This document shows, piece after piece, positions 8,252 to 15,698 of a stretch of 64,000 bases of DNA. The notes under the pieces were generated by a model. The model saw only the letters and a program-made list of their open reading frames with translations, was not told the DNA's origin and did not search any database. Made by a program: the position numbers and the translations under genes. The stretch covers positions 62,001 through 126,000 of the forward strand of contig JNJK01000010.1 of NCBI GenBank assembly GCA_000701625.1. The letters are read 5' to 3'. Within the stretch, counting starts at the first letter, position 1. Each line of letters starts with the position of its first letter. The stretch comes from Lachnospiraceae bacterium MC2017 (GTDB taxonomy: Bacteria; Bacillota; Clostridia; Lachnospirales; Lachnospiraceae).

Positions 8252-11200
8252 TCACGAATCGATCTTTTTCTTATTAGAAAGCATCATGTCCATCGCGCTC
8301 TGATGAAGTCTCTCTATGCTCTCACAATCTGAATAATATGCACTTCCGACAGATACATAGAGCGTGCAAGAAAGATCTCCTATCTTCTGTATTTTTTCGA
8401 CTTCTTCTTTTAATTCTTTCTCCAGTTCTTCTACGTCGCTTCTGTCATTAAACTGATAGAGAACGATAAAACGTGCACCTCCGGGGCGTGATGTGATACC
8501 GCGGACACCTATGCACTCAAGTATCCTGTCGGCTACGTACTTTAGGCACATATTTCCCCACTCATGTCCATACAAACCGTTAAGTCTGTGAAAGTCCATG
8601 ATATCAAGTATTGTCATGGCAAAATCCATGCTTCTAAAGTCATAGCTCTCCACATATCTTAGACCTGAATCCATAAGTCCCCGCATATTCATGGTTCCTG
8701 TGAGATCATCCGAATAACTTAGAAGCTTTATGCGCTTTTGCTCGGCTTTTTGCTTACTCACGTCGATAAAGTGTCCCATTAAGCCCACGATCTTGCCGTC
8801 TTTATATATGGGAGTTTTGCTGGCAACGATATCTCTGAGTTTTCCTCCTGCCACGCATTTTCCGGGAACACGTCTGGTTTTTTGTCCGGTCTCTAAGACC
8901 ATCTGCTCATCATTTCTAAATCTCTCAGGATTTACATGCCATCCCATTTCTTCGTCATTCTTTCCCTTGATGTCGTCTATCGAGCTGAAACCGTAGTAGT
9001 CGAGAAATGCTTTGCTGGCACCGAGGAATTTTCGATCCGTATCTTTCCAGAAAAAGTTAAGCCCCGAGGTTGCTACAGCATTTTCCCAAAGTGTTGCCGC
9101 TGTTATTTCGTTTTCATCTTCTTCCAGTTCGATCTTGCTTTCTCCTGCGATACGTTTTACATCTTTTCCGTTTAAAACACGGTTATATATGAGGCACCGC
9201 TCATTTGCTTCGTCCAGACGGATAATGCCGTATTCAGACCATTCATAGTTTCCATCGATACCACGCGTCCTAAAACACTCATTTATGTAATTAGTTCCGC
9301 CCTTTCTTATCCTTTCTATCATGGTATCAAAATCCATGAATTGCTCAAATCTCTTCTGATCTTCCGGATAAATCTCGTTTTTGCAGAAATTTTGGCTGTT
9401 CTCACGGGCTGAACCCAACTCATGTTCACTCTTAAATTTATAACTTTGATAAATGATCGTCTGTCTATCTTCCTGTATATCCACCATATGCACGGATCTG
9501 TATGCAGTAAAAAGGTTGTGTCCTGCTTCCTCTAATAATTCTCTTTGAATATATGACACATCATCCGATAGGTTTACAAGAGAGATCAGTACCGCTGATG
9601 CATCTCTGCCACTCGATAGGAACTTTGCTTTTCCTGAGCAGTAAAAACCCTTCCATACAAAATCAAACACTTCCGGCTTTCCTGACGCTTCTGCCTTTTC
9701 AAACATAGCTGTCAGATTCTGATACAACGATCGAGCCTCTTTTGAAAATGCCTTTTCTGCTTCTGCTATTTCTCCGAATCCTATGTTGTTCATGACCCGT
9801 CTGAAATTTTCATTACAATTAATTACACGGTAAACATCATTTTTTCTCTCTACTATTGCAAGAGATATCCCGTGTGTATTAATGTCATTGTCTTTGTCAT
9901 CATGAAACAGAGTCATGATACCCAGCATATCCGTCCTGCCGATATCATCAAAGTACTTTCTGTCGCCAGGCAATTCGACAAATAGTCCTCTCTCGCTTAT
10001 GTGGCGAACTAAATCCCAGTAAAACATCGGTCTGCTGTAATGATAGCCCTGTACCTTTTCACATCCGATAGAGCGCAGGAAATCCAGCTGTTCTTTTGTT
10101 TCCACTCCTTCTGCCAGCGTCTGTATGCCGAGACTTTTTACCATGTGTACGACAGACACAAGGACTGATCTTGACTTTTCGCTGAAGTCATTAAGAAATT
10201 TCATATCTATCTTCAGCACATCTATGTCAAATTCCTTTAATACCTTGAGGGATGAATAGGAACTTCCAAAGTTATCGAGCCATACCTGATAACCTTCTCT
10301 ATGAAACCTGTTTATCTGCTCCTTCATAAATTCTTCATTCTGGCTCAGGACACTTTCTTTTACTTCAATATGGATCATGTTTTTAGGCACTTTATTTTCG
10401 TATACTGCCTGATTTATGACCTGAAAGATATCACAGAGTTCGAAGTCCATACGGGATAGATTTACCGACACAGGTATGATCGGATTCCCACGCTGCATGC
10501 AATGTTTGTAATGAAGGCAGACCTTCTGCACTATAAACGAGTCCAGCTTATGGATCAGATGATATTCTTCCAGAACACTTATAAATACTTTGGGAGACAG
10601 TAGTCCGTGTACGGGATCATCCCATCGTGCCAATGCTTCCAGATCGCATATGTCGTCGTTAATTGTGCGCACTACCGGCTGATAATATACTTTTATATGG
10701 CCGGCTTCTATAGCATTATCTATATTTTCAACGATATATTGACTCAGTGAAAACTGCTCATCGAGTTCTTCATCGAAAAATCTCCAATTGATCCCATACT
10801 TCTTTTTTATGCTGTCTCCAGCTATTTTTGCCATATCGCAGGCTCGTATCACATCGGTATTTTTTTCTGTGATCTCGTAGATTCCTGCACTGAGTTCGAG
10901 AGTCATTCCTCTCCCCATTAGTCTCAGCTCGTCTGCGATTCTGTCTATTTTTTCCTCTGCGTATTCTCTTTCCGCAAATACATAGAAATTATCTTCCGCA
11001 AAGCGTGCCGCAAGGCGATCAAAAAAGACTTCCTGCAACAAATTTGAAAAATTTTGCAGAAGCTCATTGCCCTTTTCAAAGCCGTATTTTGAGTTGAATA
11101 TTTTGAAATTCTCGATATTGAGATAGATTATGACAGACGTACCTTTCCATGGCATGACGTCTGCACATAGTATTTCCGCTGCTTTATCACGAAATGCAGA

Positions 11201-11260
11201 TATGCCGGCCAGACCGGTCAGATCATCATGAATAGTTTCCTTCCAGCTTTCTTTATCCAT
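8252..11260 (-). CDS. GGDEF-EAL-PAS-GGDEF multidomain protein, both GGDEF sites degenerate
   Basis: 1,002 residues, apparently cytoplasmic. Domain order: a GGDEF-fold at about 1-165 with AEDNF (88-92) in place of GGDEF; EAL at about 180-425; a middle region at about 430-690; PAS at about 700-825; and a second GGDEF-fold at about 835-985 with GGARF in place of GGDEF. The EAL part keeps Glu208 (EAL), Asn267, Glu299, Lys350, Glu384 and Gln404, but the DDFGTG loop reads DNFGSS (Asp329-Asn330), so one metal-binding Asp is replaced. It is therefore unlikely to make c-di-GMP. It is either a weak or altered phosphodiesterase or a c-di-GMP/PAS sensor. It lies directly upstream of minC on the same strand. 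Confidence 0.85.
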   Translation of the reverse strand: MDKESWKETIHDDLTGLAGISAFRDKAAEILCADVMPWKGTSVIIYLNIENFKIFNSKYGFEKGNELLQNFSNLLQEVFFDRLAARFAEDNFYVFAEREYAEEKIDRIADELRLMGRGMTLELSAGIYEITEKNTDVIRACDMAKIAGDSIKKKYGINWRFFDEELDEQFSLSQYIVENIDNAIEAGHIKVYYQPVVRTINDDICDLEALARWDDPVHGLLSPKVFISVLEEYHLIHKLDSFIVQKVCLHYKHCMQRGNPIIPVSVNLSRMDFELCDIFQVINQAVYENKVPKNMIHIEVKESVLSQNEEFMKEQINRFHREGYQVWLDNFGSSYSSLKVLKEFDIDVLKIDMKFLNDFSEKSRSVLVSVVHMVKSLGIQTLAEGVETKEQLDFLRSIGCEKVQGYHYSRPMFYWDLVRHISERGLFVELPGDRKYFDDIGRTDMLGIMTLFHDDKDNDINTHGISLAIVERKNDVYRVINCNENFRRVMNNIGFGEIAEAEKAFSKEARSLYQNLTAMFEKAEASGKPEVFDFVWKGFYCSGKAKFLSSGRDASAVLISLVNLSDDVSYIQRELLEEAGHNLFTAYRSVHMVDIQEDRQTIIYQSYKFKSEHELGSARENSQNFCKNEIYPEDQKRFEQFMDFDTMIERIRKGGTNYINECFRTRGIDGNYEWSEYGIIRLDEANERCLIYNRVLNGKDVKRIAGESKIELEEDENEITAATLWENAVATSGLNFFWKDTDRKFLGASKAFLDYYGFSSIDDIKGKNDEEMGWHVNPERFRNDEQMVLETGQKTRRVPGKCVAGGKLRDIVASKTPIYKDGKIVGLMGHFIDVSKQKAEQKRIKLLSYSDDLTGTMNMRGLMDSGLRYVESYDFRSMDFAMTILDIMDFHRLNGLYGHEWGNMCLKYVADRILECIGVRGITSRPGGARFIVLYQFNDRSDVEELEKELKEEVEKIQKIGDLSCTLYVSVGSAYYSDCESIERLHQSAMDMMLSNKKKIDS

Positions 11261-11315
11261 GCTTATACCCCTCGTACAAAATACCCGGATGATTAAAACA
11301 AAGAATATAGAATAA

Positions 11316-11353
11316 AACGGCTTCAGAACCCTTCCCCCTGTTCTGAAGCCGTT
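11316..11353 (-). terminator. terminator of the ABC importer operon
   Basis: A perfect 14-bp stem, AACGGCTTCAGAAC at 11316-11329 with its complement at 11340-11353, followed on the minus strand by TTTTATT. It lies 80 bp past the stop of the ATPase gene and also precedes the GGDEF-EAL gene. Confidence 0.8.
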
Positions 11354-11433
11354 CTTATCTAAAAAATTATATCATAATTTTAGATATTATTATGTTGTCT
11401 CTGCAAACTATATGTACGATTTTTAGTACATAT

Positions 11434-12228
11434 TTATCCAAGTAATGCCTTATCACTTGCGAATTCTTCTCCTGCCTGAACTGCAAACTGATGAAGAAGA
11501 TCTTCTACGGTGAGATTTTTCTTTGCTTCACCGCGGATATCGAGAACGATCTTTCCTTCATTCATCATGATCAGACGATTACCGTGTGCTATAGCATCTT
11601 TCATGTTGTGAGTGATCATGAGTGTTGTGAGGTGATCCCTGTTTACCACTGTTTCTGTGGCGTTCAGCACCTTTTCTGCTGTTTTGGGATCGAGTGCTGC
11701 CGTGTGTTCGTCAAGGAGGAGCACCTTTGGCTTTACCAGTGTTGCCATAAGCAGTGTAAGTGCCTGACGCTGTCCTCCTGAGAGCAGACCCACCTTTGCA
11801 GTCATTCGATCTTCGAGCCCCAGATTTAAGATTTTTAACTTTTCTCTGTACTCTGCTCTTTCTTTACGGGTTACTCCCCAATGAAGTGATCGACGTCGAC
11901 CGCGTCTCGCTGCTAATGCGAGATTTTCTTCGATTTCCATTGTTGCGGCTGTTCCTGTCATAGGATCCTGAAATACACGCCCGATCATGGCTGCTCTCTT
12001 AAAATCAGGAAGTCCTGTGACATCTTCACCATCGATCACTATCCTGCCGCTGTCAACAGGCCATACACCTGCGACCGCATTTAGCATTGTTGATTTTCCG
12101 GCTCCGTTTCCGCCTATTACAGTACAGAAATCTCCATCTTCAAGTGTAAGATTTACGCCATTCAGAGCATGCTTTTCATTGATCGTACCGGGATTGAAGG
12201 TTTTATAGATATTCTGAACTTCAAGCAT
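11434..12228 (-). CDS. ABC importer ATPase (TrpXYZ-like system)
   Basis: 264 residues with Walker A GGNGAGKST, signature LSGGQRQALTLLMA, Walker B KVLLLDEHTAALD and the switch histidine in LMITHNM. It powers the importer formed with the two upstream genes, and its start overlaps the permease by 8 bp. ATPases of this class, with an AALDP loop and a branched-chain-like permease, accompany PF04392-type binding proteins. The substrate is not shown by sequence; tryptophan or another aromatic amino acid or related small molecule is a guess from family members. Confidence 0.85.
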   Translation of the reverse strand: MLEVQNIYKTFNPGTINEKHALNGVNLTLEDGDFCTVIGGNGAGKSTMLNAVAGVWPVDSGRIVIDGEDVTGLPDFKRAAMIGRVFQDPMTGTAATMEIEENLALAARRGRRRSLHWGVTRKERAEYREKLKILNLGLEDRMTAKVGLLSGGQRQALTLLMATLVKPKVLLLDEHTAALDPKTAEKVLNATETVVNRDHLTTLMITHNMKDAIAHGNRLIMMNEGKIVLDIRGEAKKNLTVEDLLHQFAVQAGEEFASDKALLG

Positions 12229-13210
12229 CTTTTATCTCCCTTCCCTCTGTCTTTTCAACTTCTGTTTTTTCAGCTACTGTATTTTTGCCTGCTCTTCTGA
12301 ATGAACTCTTTGACTGTCCCTGCAGATAAGGTACTGCAAGAAAAATCGCTACTGTGATCGCCTGGAAAAGCTTTAGCATATTTGAATTGAGCTTTAACCA
12401 GAGTACTATGACTATGATTATGTAGTACAGGATTCCACCTATAGCTACAAAGGAAAGTCTGCCTGCGAAATTAAGTCTCTTTCCAAGAAGAAGCTCTCCT
12501 ACTACTTCACCGATAATAACTGCTGCAAGGCCGATGACAATGGAACCACGTCCCATGTTTATATCAGCAAAGCCCTGGAACTGCGCCATTAATCCTCCGG
12601 CTAAGGCTACCACTCCATTTGAAAGTGCCAGTGCCAGCACTTTCATAAAGCTTATGTTGATTCCTTGTGCTTTACTCATCTCAGGGTTGCATCCTGTCGC
12701 ACGGATCGCTGAGCCTTCCTCTGTACCGAAATACCAGTAAAGAAGGGCGATGAGTACTGCTACCAGTATTATTCCCGTAAGTATCGCCAGATTTACATTT
12801 CTGGATGAAATAGCCAGCGCATACTTATCTATGGAAACTGCCTTATTCGCTGTCATCCCCATTATCGCCAGGTTTATGGAATACAATGCAAACTGTGTCA
12901 GTATTCCGGCAAGTATCGACGGGATACCGAGAAGCGTATGTATGAGACCGGTTACCGTACCGGTGATGAGACCTGCAAGGATCGCGATTCCCATGGCAGC
13001 CCACGGATTCCATCCTGCAAGTATCAGCACTACTGTTACCGCGCCTCCGGTTGTGAATGTTCCATCCACAGTCATATCGGCAAAGTTTAAGAGACGGAAT
13101 GTCATGTAGACACCTAACGCCATTATGCCCCAGATCACGCCCTGTGCTATTCCGGCAGGTAACCTTGATACAAGGGCTGCCAAATCTAATGATGAAAAAT
13201 ATGCAGCCAT
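12221..13210 (-). CDS. ABC importer permease, branched-chain amino acid type
   Basis: 329 residues, almost wholly hydrophobic, with about eight to nine membrane segments starting at IAQGVIWGIMALGVYMTF. The motif FRLLNFADMTVDGTFTTGGAV is typical of the LivH-related permeases that pair with PF04392 binding proteins. The C-terminal ~35 residues are charged and cytoplasmic. It lies in the middle of the operon, 18 bp after the binding-protein gene and overlapping the ATPase gene. Confidence 0.87.
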   Translation of the reverse strand: MAAYFSSLDLAALVSRLPAGIAQGVIWGIMALGVYMTFRLLNFADMTVDGTFTTGGAVTVVLILAGWNPWAAMGIAILAGLITGTVTGLIHTLLGIPSILAGILTQFALYSINLAIMGMTANKAVSIDKYALAISSRNVNLAILTGIILVAVLIALLYWYFGTEEGSAIRATGCNPEMSKAQGINISFMKVLALALSNGVVALAGGLMAQFQGFADINMGRGSIVIGLAAVIIGEVVGELLLGKRLNFAGRLSFVAIGGILYYIIIVIVLWLKLNSNMLKLFQAITVAIFLAVPYLQGQSKSSFRRAGKNTVAEKTEVEKTEGREIKDA

Positions 13211-13228
13211 TTTTATTTTTTCTCCTAC

Positions 13229-14281
13229 TTATTCTTCGCTTTCGATAGCGGTGTATTCATCCGGAATAGTGATTCCGAGTGCTTCTGCATTTGATGCATT
13301 GTACTTCTTTACCGGATTGTCGTAGTACTCTACAGGCATCTCTGATACTTTTGATTCACCCTTAAGGATCTTTGCTGCCATTTCGCCGGTCTTCTGACCA
13401 AGTCCGTAGTAATCAATTGAAAGTGCTGCAAGTCCGCATCCTGCTACGATTCCCTCTTCGCCTGCGATAATAGGTGTCTTTGCAGGAAGAGCTACGTTCT
13501 GGATAGCCTCTGTGCAGGCTGCTGCTGTGTTGTCTGTCGGGATGTAGAGTGCATCATTTTCATCACATGCTGTCTGTGTAACGCTCGCTACATCGTTGGA
13601 ATCAGCGAAAGTATATACAGTTACTGTATCACCAGCCTTCTCAAGAGCTTCCTTTACTACTGCTGCCTGATAATCAGAGTTCTTCTCTGCTGAACAGTAG
13701 AGGATACCGATCTTCTTTGCGTCCGGAACAAGCTCTGCAAACATTGCTGCCTGCTGATCAAGAGGTGCCAGATCAGATGTACCGGATATATTGTTTCCAA
13801 CTGTTCCGTTAAATCCCTCTATATCAAGCGCAACACCATACTCTGTAATAGATGTGCCGAGGATCGGGATATCGCTTGTTGCTGATGCTGCTGCCTGAAG
13901 TGCCGGTGTTGCATTTGCAAGGATCAGGTCAACATTTTCTGAAACAAAACCATTTACGATAGTTGAACAGGTTGCTGAGTCACCTGCTGCATTCTGCTCA
14001 TCAAACTTTACATTGTCACCGAACTCTGCCTTAAGAGCATCTTCAAATCCCTTTGTTGCTGCGTCCAATGCAGGATGCTGTACCAGCTGGCAAACACCGA
14101 TGGTATATGTCTTTCCGTCTGCAGACGGCGCTGCCTCTGTTGCCGCTGCCTCTGTGACTGCTCCTGCTGCATCTGCTGTTGCAGAATCTCCTGATGCAGA
14201 GTTGCTTCCTCCACAGGCTGTGAGACTGATCGCCATGATGACTGTCATTGCTGCTGCCGCCAGCTTATTCAATTTTTTCAT
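13229..14281 (-). CDS. ABC transporter substrate-binding lipoprotein (PF04392 family)
   Basis: 350 residues from the ATG at 14281, chosen for GAAGGAGGGAAT just before it; a TTG six codons upstream has no support. The signal peptide ends in ISLTAC, with lipobox Cys23, followed by a Ser/Ala/Thr-rich linker. The mature part (YTIGVCQLVQHPALDAATKGF, LILANATPALQAA, KKIGILYCSAEKNS, GQKTGEMAAKILKGE) matches the ABC sugar/tryptophan-type binding proteins of the TrpX family. It captures the ligand outside the membrane for the permease and ATPase genes that follow. It is the first gene of the operon, with a strong promoter and operator-like repeat. Confidence 0.88.
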   Translation of the reverse strand: MKKLNKLAAAAMTVIMAISLTACGGSNSASGDSATADAAGAVTEAAATEAAPSADGKTYTIGVCQLVQHPALDAATKGFEDALKAEFGDNVKFDEQNAAGDSATCSTIVNGFVSENVDLILANATPALQAAASATSDIPILGTSITEYGVALDIEGFNGTVGNNISGTSDLAPLDQQAAMFAELVPDAKKIGILYCSAEKNSDYQAAVVKEALEKAGDTVTVYTFADSNDVASVTQTACDENDALYIPTDNTAAACTEAIQNVALPAKTPIIAGEEGIVAGCGLAALSIDYYGLGQKTGEMAAKILKGESKVSEMPVEYYDNPVKKYNASNAEALGITIPDEYTAIESEE

Positions 14282-14294
14282 ATTCCCTCCTTCT

Positions 14295-14310
14295 AACAAC
14301 TATAGTTGTT
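14295..14310. promoter_or_regulatory. 16-bp perfect palindrome before the ABC operon ribosome binding site
   Basis: AACAACTATAGTTGTT lies directly upstream of the GAAGGAGGG ribosome binding site of the binding-protein gene. It could be a second operator or a small mRNA hairpin affecting initiation. Confidence 0.45.
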
Positions 14311-14387
14311 GTCTGGCTCCTTATAACAATGAATATTCCTATAAGAAGCAGTTTTCCGGCTCCCCCGGTTTTTATGTTTACTTTCTC

Positions 14388-14413
14388 ACATTAACGCGTT
14401 GTGGCGTTAATGT
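14388..14413. promoter_or_regulatory. 10-6-10 inverted repeat, probable operator of the ABC operon
   Basis: ACATTAACGC (14388-14397), six bases, then its exact complement GCGTTAATGT (14404-14413). It begins 13 bp downstream of the -10 element, over the expected transcription start, a classic repressor position. I do not recognise the binding protein. Confidence 0.6.
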
Positions 14414-14425
14414 TTTAATGTCTCG

Positions 14426-14454
14426 ATTATAAAAAATTAGTTAATAAAAGTCAA
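14426..14454 (-). promoter_or_regulatory. strong sigma-A promoter of the ABC importer operon
   Basis: On the minus strand, TTGACT (14454-14449), a 17-base spacer and TATAAT (14431-14426). Five of six bases match at -35 and all six at -10. Confidence 0.8.
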
Positions 14455-14465
14455 CCTGGGCATAC

Positions 14466-14517
14466 AAAAAAGACCTGATAAAGACATATTATGATCATTG
14501 TCTTTATCAGATCTTTT
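14466..14517 (-). terminator. terminator after rhaD
   Basis: A long stem pairs about 14472-14486 with 14499-14513 (one mismatch), extended by A/T pairs, with a 12-base loop. Minus-strand transcription from rhaD ends in CTTTTTT. It lies about 30 bp past the rhaD stop codon. Confidence 0.8.
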
Positions 14518-14525
14518 GATTTATT

Positions 14526-14545
14526 GGAAATTCCGTTGGAATTCC
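14526..14545 (-). repeat. short dispersed hairpin repeat, copy 1
   Basis: GGAAATTCCGTTGGAATTCC lies 2 bp beyond the rhaD stop codon. On the minus strand it forms GGAATTC-CAACG-GAATTtCC, a 7-bp hairpin with one bulged base. A nearly identical copy sits at the end of radA (39746-39765). Confidence 0.6.
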
Positions 14546-14547
14546 TC

Positions 14548-15378
14548 TTAGTCAAACATATCCTGATTTAATGTTACTCCAAATTCTTTTGCGATTGCTT
14601 TTAAGTTATCATCTGTGATAGTCTGGAGAACCGGATGACCTGTTGCCATGACCTTGCAGTAAACATCTGCACTTTTTTCAATGGTGTGGGCAAGTCCGAA
14701 GGCTGTGTCATAGTCAGGACCTGATACGAACAGACCATGCTGAGCCCAAACCGCTGCCTGGAAGGTCTTCATAAGTTCTGATGTAGCAAGCGCAATGTCA
14801 TGTCCACCCGGAACCATCCACGGTACTACGCCTACTCCCTCAGGAAATACTACCGGACATTCTGTAGCACTCTGCCAGAGAGCCTTTGTAAATGCCTTGT
14901 TTGTAAGCGGTACTACATAAGTCATGGCTATGATATTTGTAGCATGACAATGATAGATCACTCTGTTTGCACCGTCTGTAGCTGCTTTCCTCACACTGTG
15001 ATTCATAAAATGTGTCGGAAACTCGGATGTGGGCTGTGCTCCGTTTATCAGTCCCCATACAATTCTCCAGGAATCTCCCTCTTCATTTATTTCTACAATA
15101 CCAATATTATGATGCGGATGAAGAGCTACGTTTCTAAAATACTTTCCACTTCCTGTAGTGATAAAATATTCACCGGCCAGATTCTCTGCCTTTACTTCCA
15201 TCTTTACCCAAGGTCTGGGATTATAGAAAAACGGACGACAAGCCTCAACATCATCCTTTGTCATTCTATAAGTCAGATTACCGCCGTTTCTCTCATGCCA
15301 TCCCTGCTCCCATCCGTCTGCGCAAAGTCTCATGAAACCCTCTATCGCCTGTACTTTTGTAATATCCGATACTACCAT
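14548..15378 (-). CDS. rhaD: rhamnulose-1-phosphate aldolase
   Basis: 276 residues, the usual length for RhaD. It splits L-rhamnulose 1-phosphate to dihydroxyacetone phosphate and L-lactaldehyde using zinc. ERNGGNLTYR (phosphate-binding Gly/Asn region), the HCHATN pair of zinc histidines and AQHGLFVSG (third zinc His) are all present. The fit to class II aldolases is full length. No other rhamnose gene (isomerase, kinase, transporter, regulator) is next to it, so it stands alone behind its own promoter and terminator. The ribosome binding site is AGGAGG before the ATG. L-lactaldehyde would normally be reduced to propanediol, but no such enzyme is visible here. Confidence 0.92.
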   Translation of the reverse strand: MVVSDITKVQAIEGFMRLCADGWEQGWHERNGGNLTYRMTKDDVEACRPFFYNPRPWVKMEVKAENLAGEYFITTGSGKYFRNVALHPHHNIGIVEINEEGDSWRIVWGLINGAQPTSEFPTHFMNHSVRKAATDGANRVIYHCHATNIIAMTYVVPLTNKAFTKALWQSATECPVVFPEGVGVVPWMVPGGHDIALATSELMKTFQAAVWAQHGLFVSGPDYDTAFGLAHTIEKSADVYCKVMATGHPVLQTITDDNLKAIAKEFGVTLNQDMFD

Positions 15379-15428
15379 TTTACGTCCTCCTGTGTATTAT
15401 TGATCCTTTATGTGGATTATTTTAATTC

Positions 15429-15480
15429 TTTGTGTTGTTTTATGTGGTTTTATAATACCACTTTTGTGTTGTTTTGCAAG
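15429..15480 (-). promoter_or_regulatory. rhaD promoter with direct repeats and a palindrome
   Basis: TTTGTGTTGTTTT occurs twice, at 15429-15441 and 15463-15475, 34 bp apart. Between them GTGGT (15444-15448) and ACCAC (15457-15461) form an inverted repeat around TATTAT, which serves as -10 on the minus strand. TTGCAA lies 16 bases upstream of it as a -35. The arrangement suggests control by a DeoR- or AraC-type regulator (inference). Confidence 0.55.
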
Positions 15481-15636
15481 TATCTGTTTTGGTTTCGTGA
15501 TTTTTATAGTTGTTTTTGGTGGTTTTGTGCGTGACATTGAGCATTTTTATAATCTGACGATATTCTTATCGGATTTTATTTATGCATTGTTAACAATGAT
15601 TTGGACCATGGGGACCTACTATTCAAATATGAAAAA

Positions 15637-15672
15637 AGCACCGAGAGTTATTTCCACATAACTCTCGGTGCT
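15637..15672 (-). terminator. terminator after the lectin-like lipoprotein gene
   Basis: A perfect 15-bp stem, AGCACCGAGAGTTAT (15637-15651) with 15658-15672, loop of six, followed on the minus strand by TTTTTT. It lies 26 bp past the stop codon. Confidence 0.88.
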
Positions 15673-15698
15673 AAATTATCACTTCTGTTAACGGTTAA

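Larger units (their letters stand above)
15379..15698. promoter_or_regulatory. 320-bp non-coding region upstream of rhaD
   Basis: It holds the rhaD promoter, repeats and palindrome (15429-15480) and the terminator of the preceding lipoprotein gene (15637-15672). The part between, about 15485-15630, is AT-rich with several GT-rich GGTTTTGT-like words and no convincing gene. Confidence 0.5.

Noticed and set aside
8118-8255. In-frame 46-codon N-terminal extension of MinC
   Set aside because: No MinC resemblance, it spans the promoter and palindrome, and the ATG at 8117 has a strong purine-rich ribosome binding site.
14282-14460. T-box or tryptophan riboswitch before the ABC importer
   Set aside because: Looked for because TrpXYZ systems may have one; no T-box sequence or terminator was found, only the promoter and two palindromes.
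14800-15534. 244-residue open frame on the plus strand opposite rhaD
   Set aside because: Antisense to conserved RhaD, cysteine- and tyrosine-rich noise, and it extends through the rhaD promoter.
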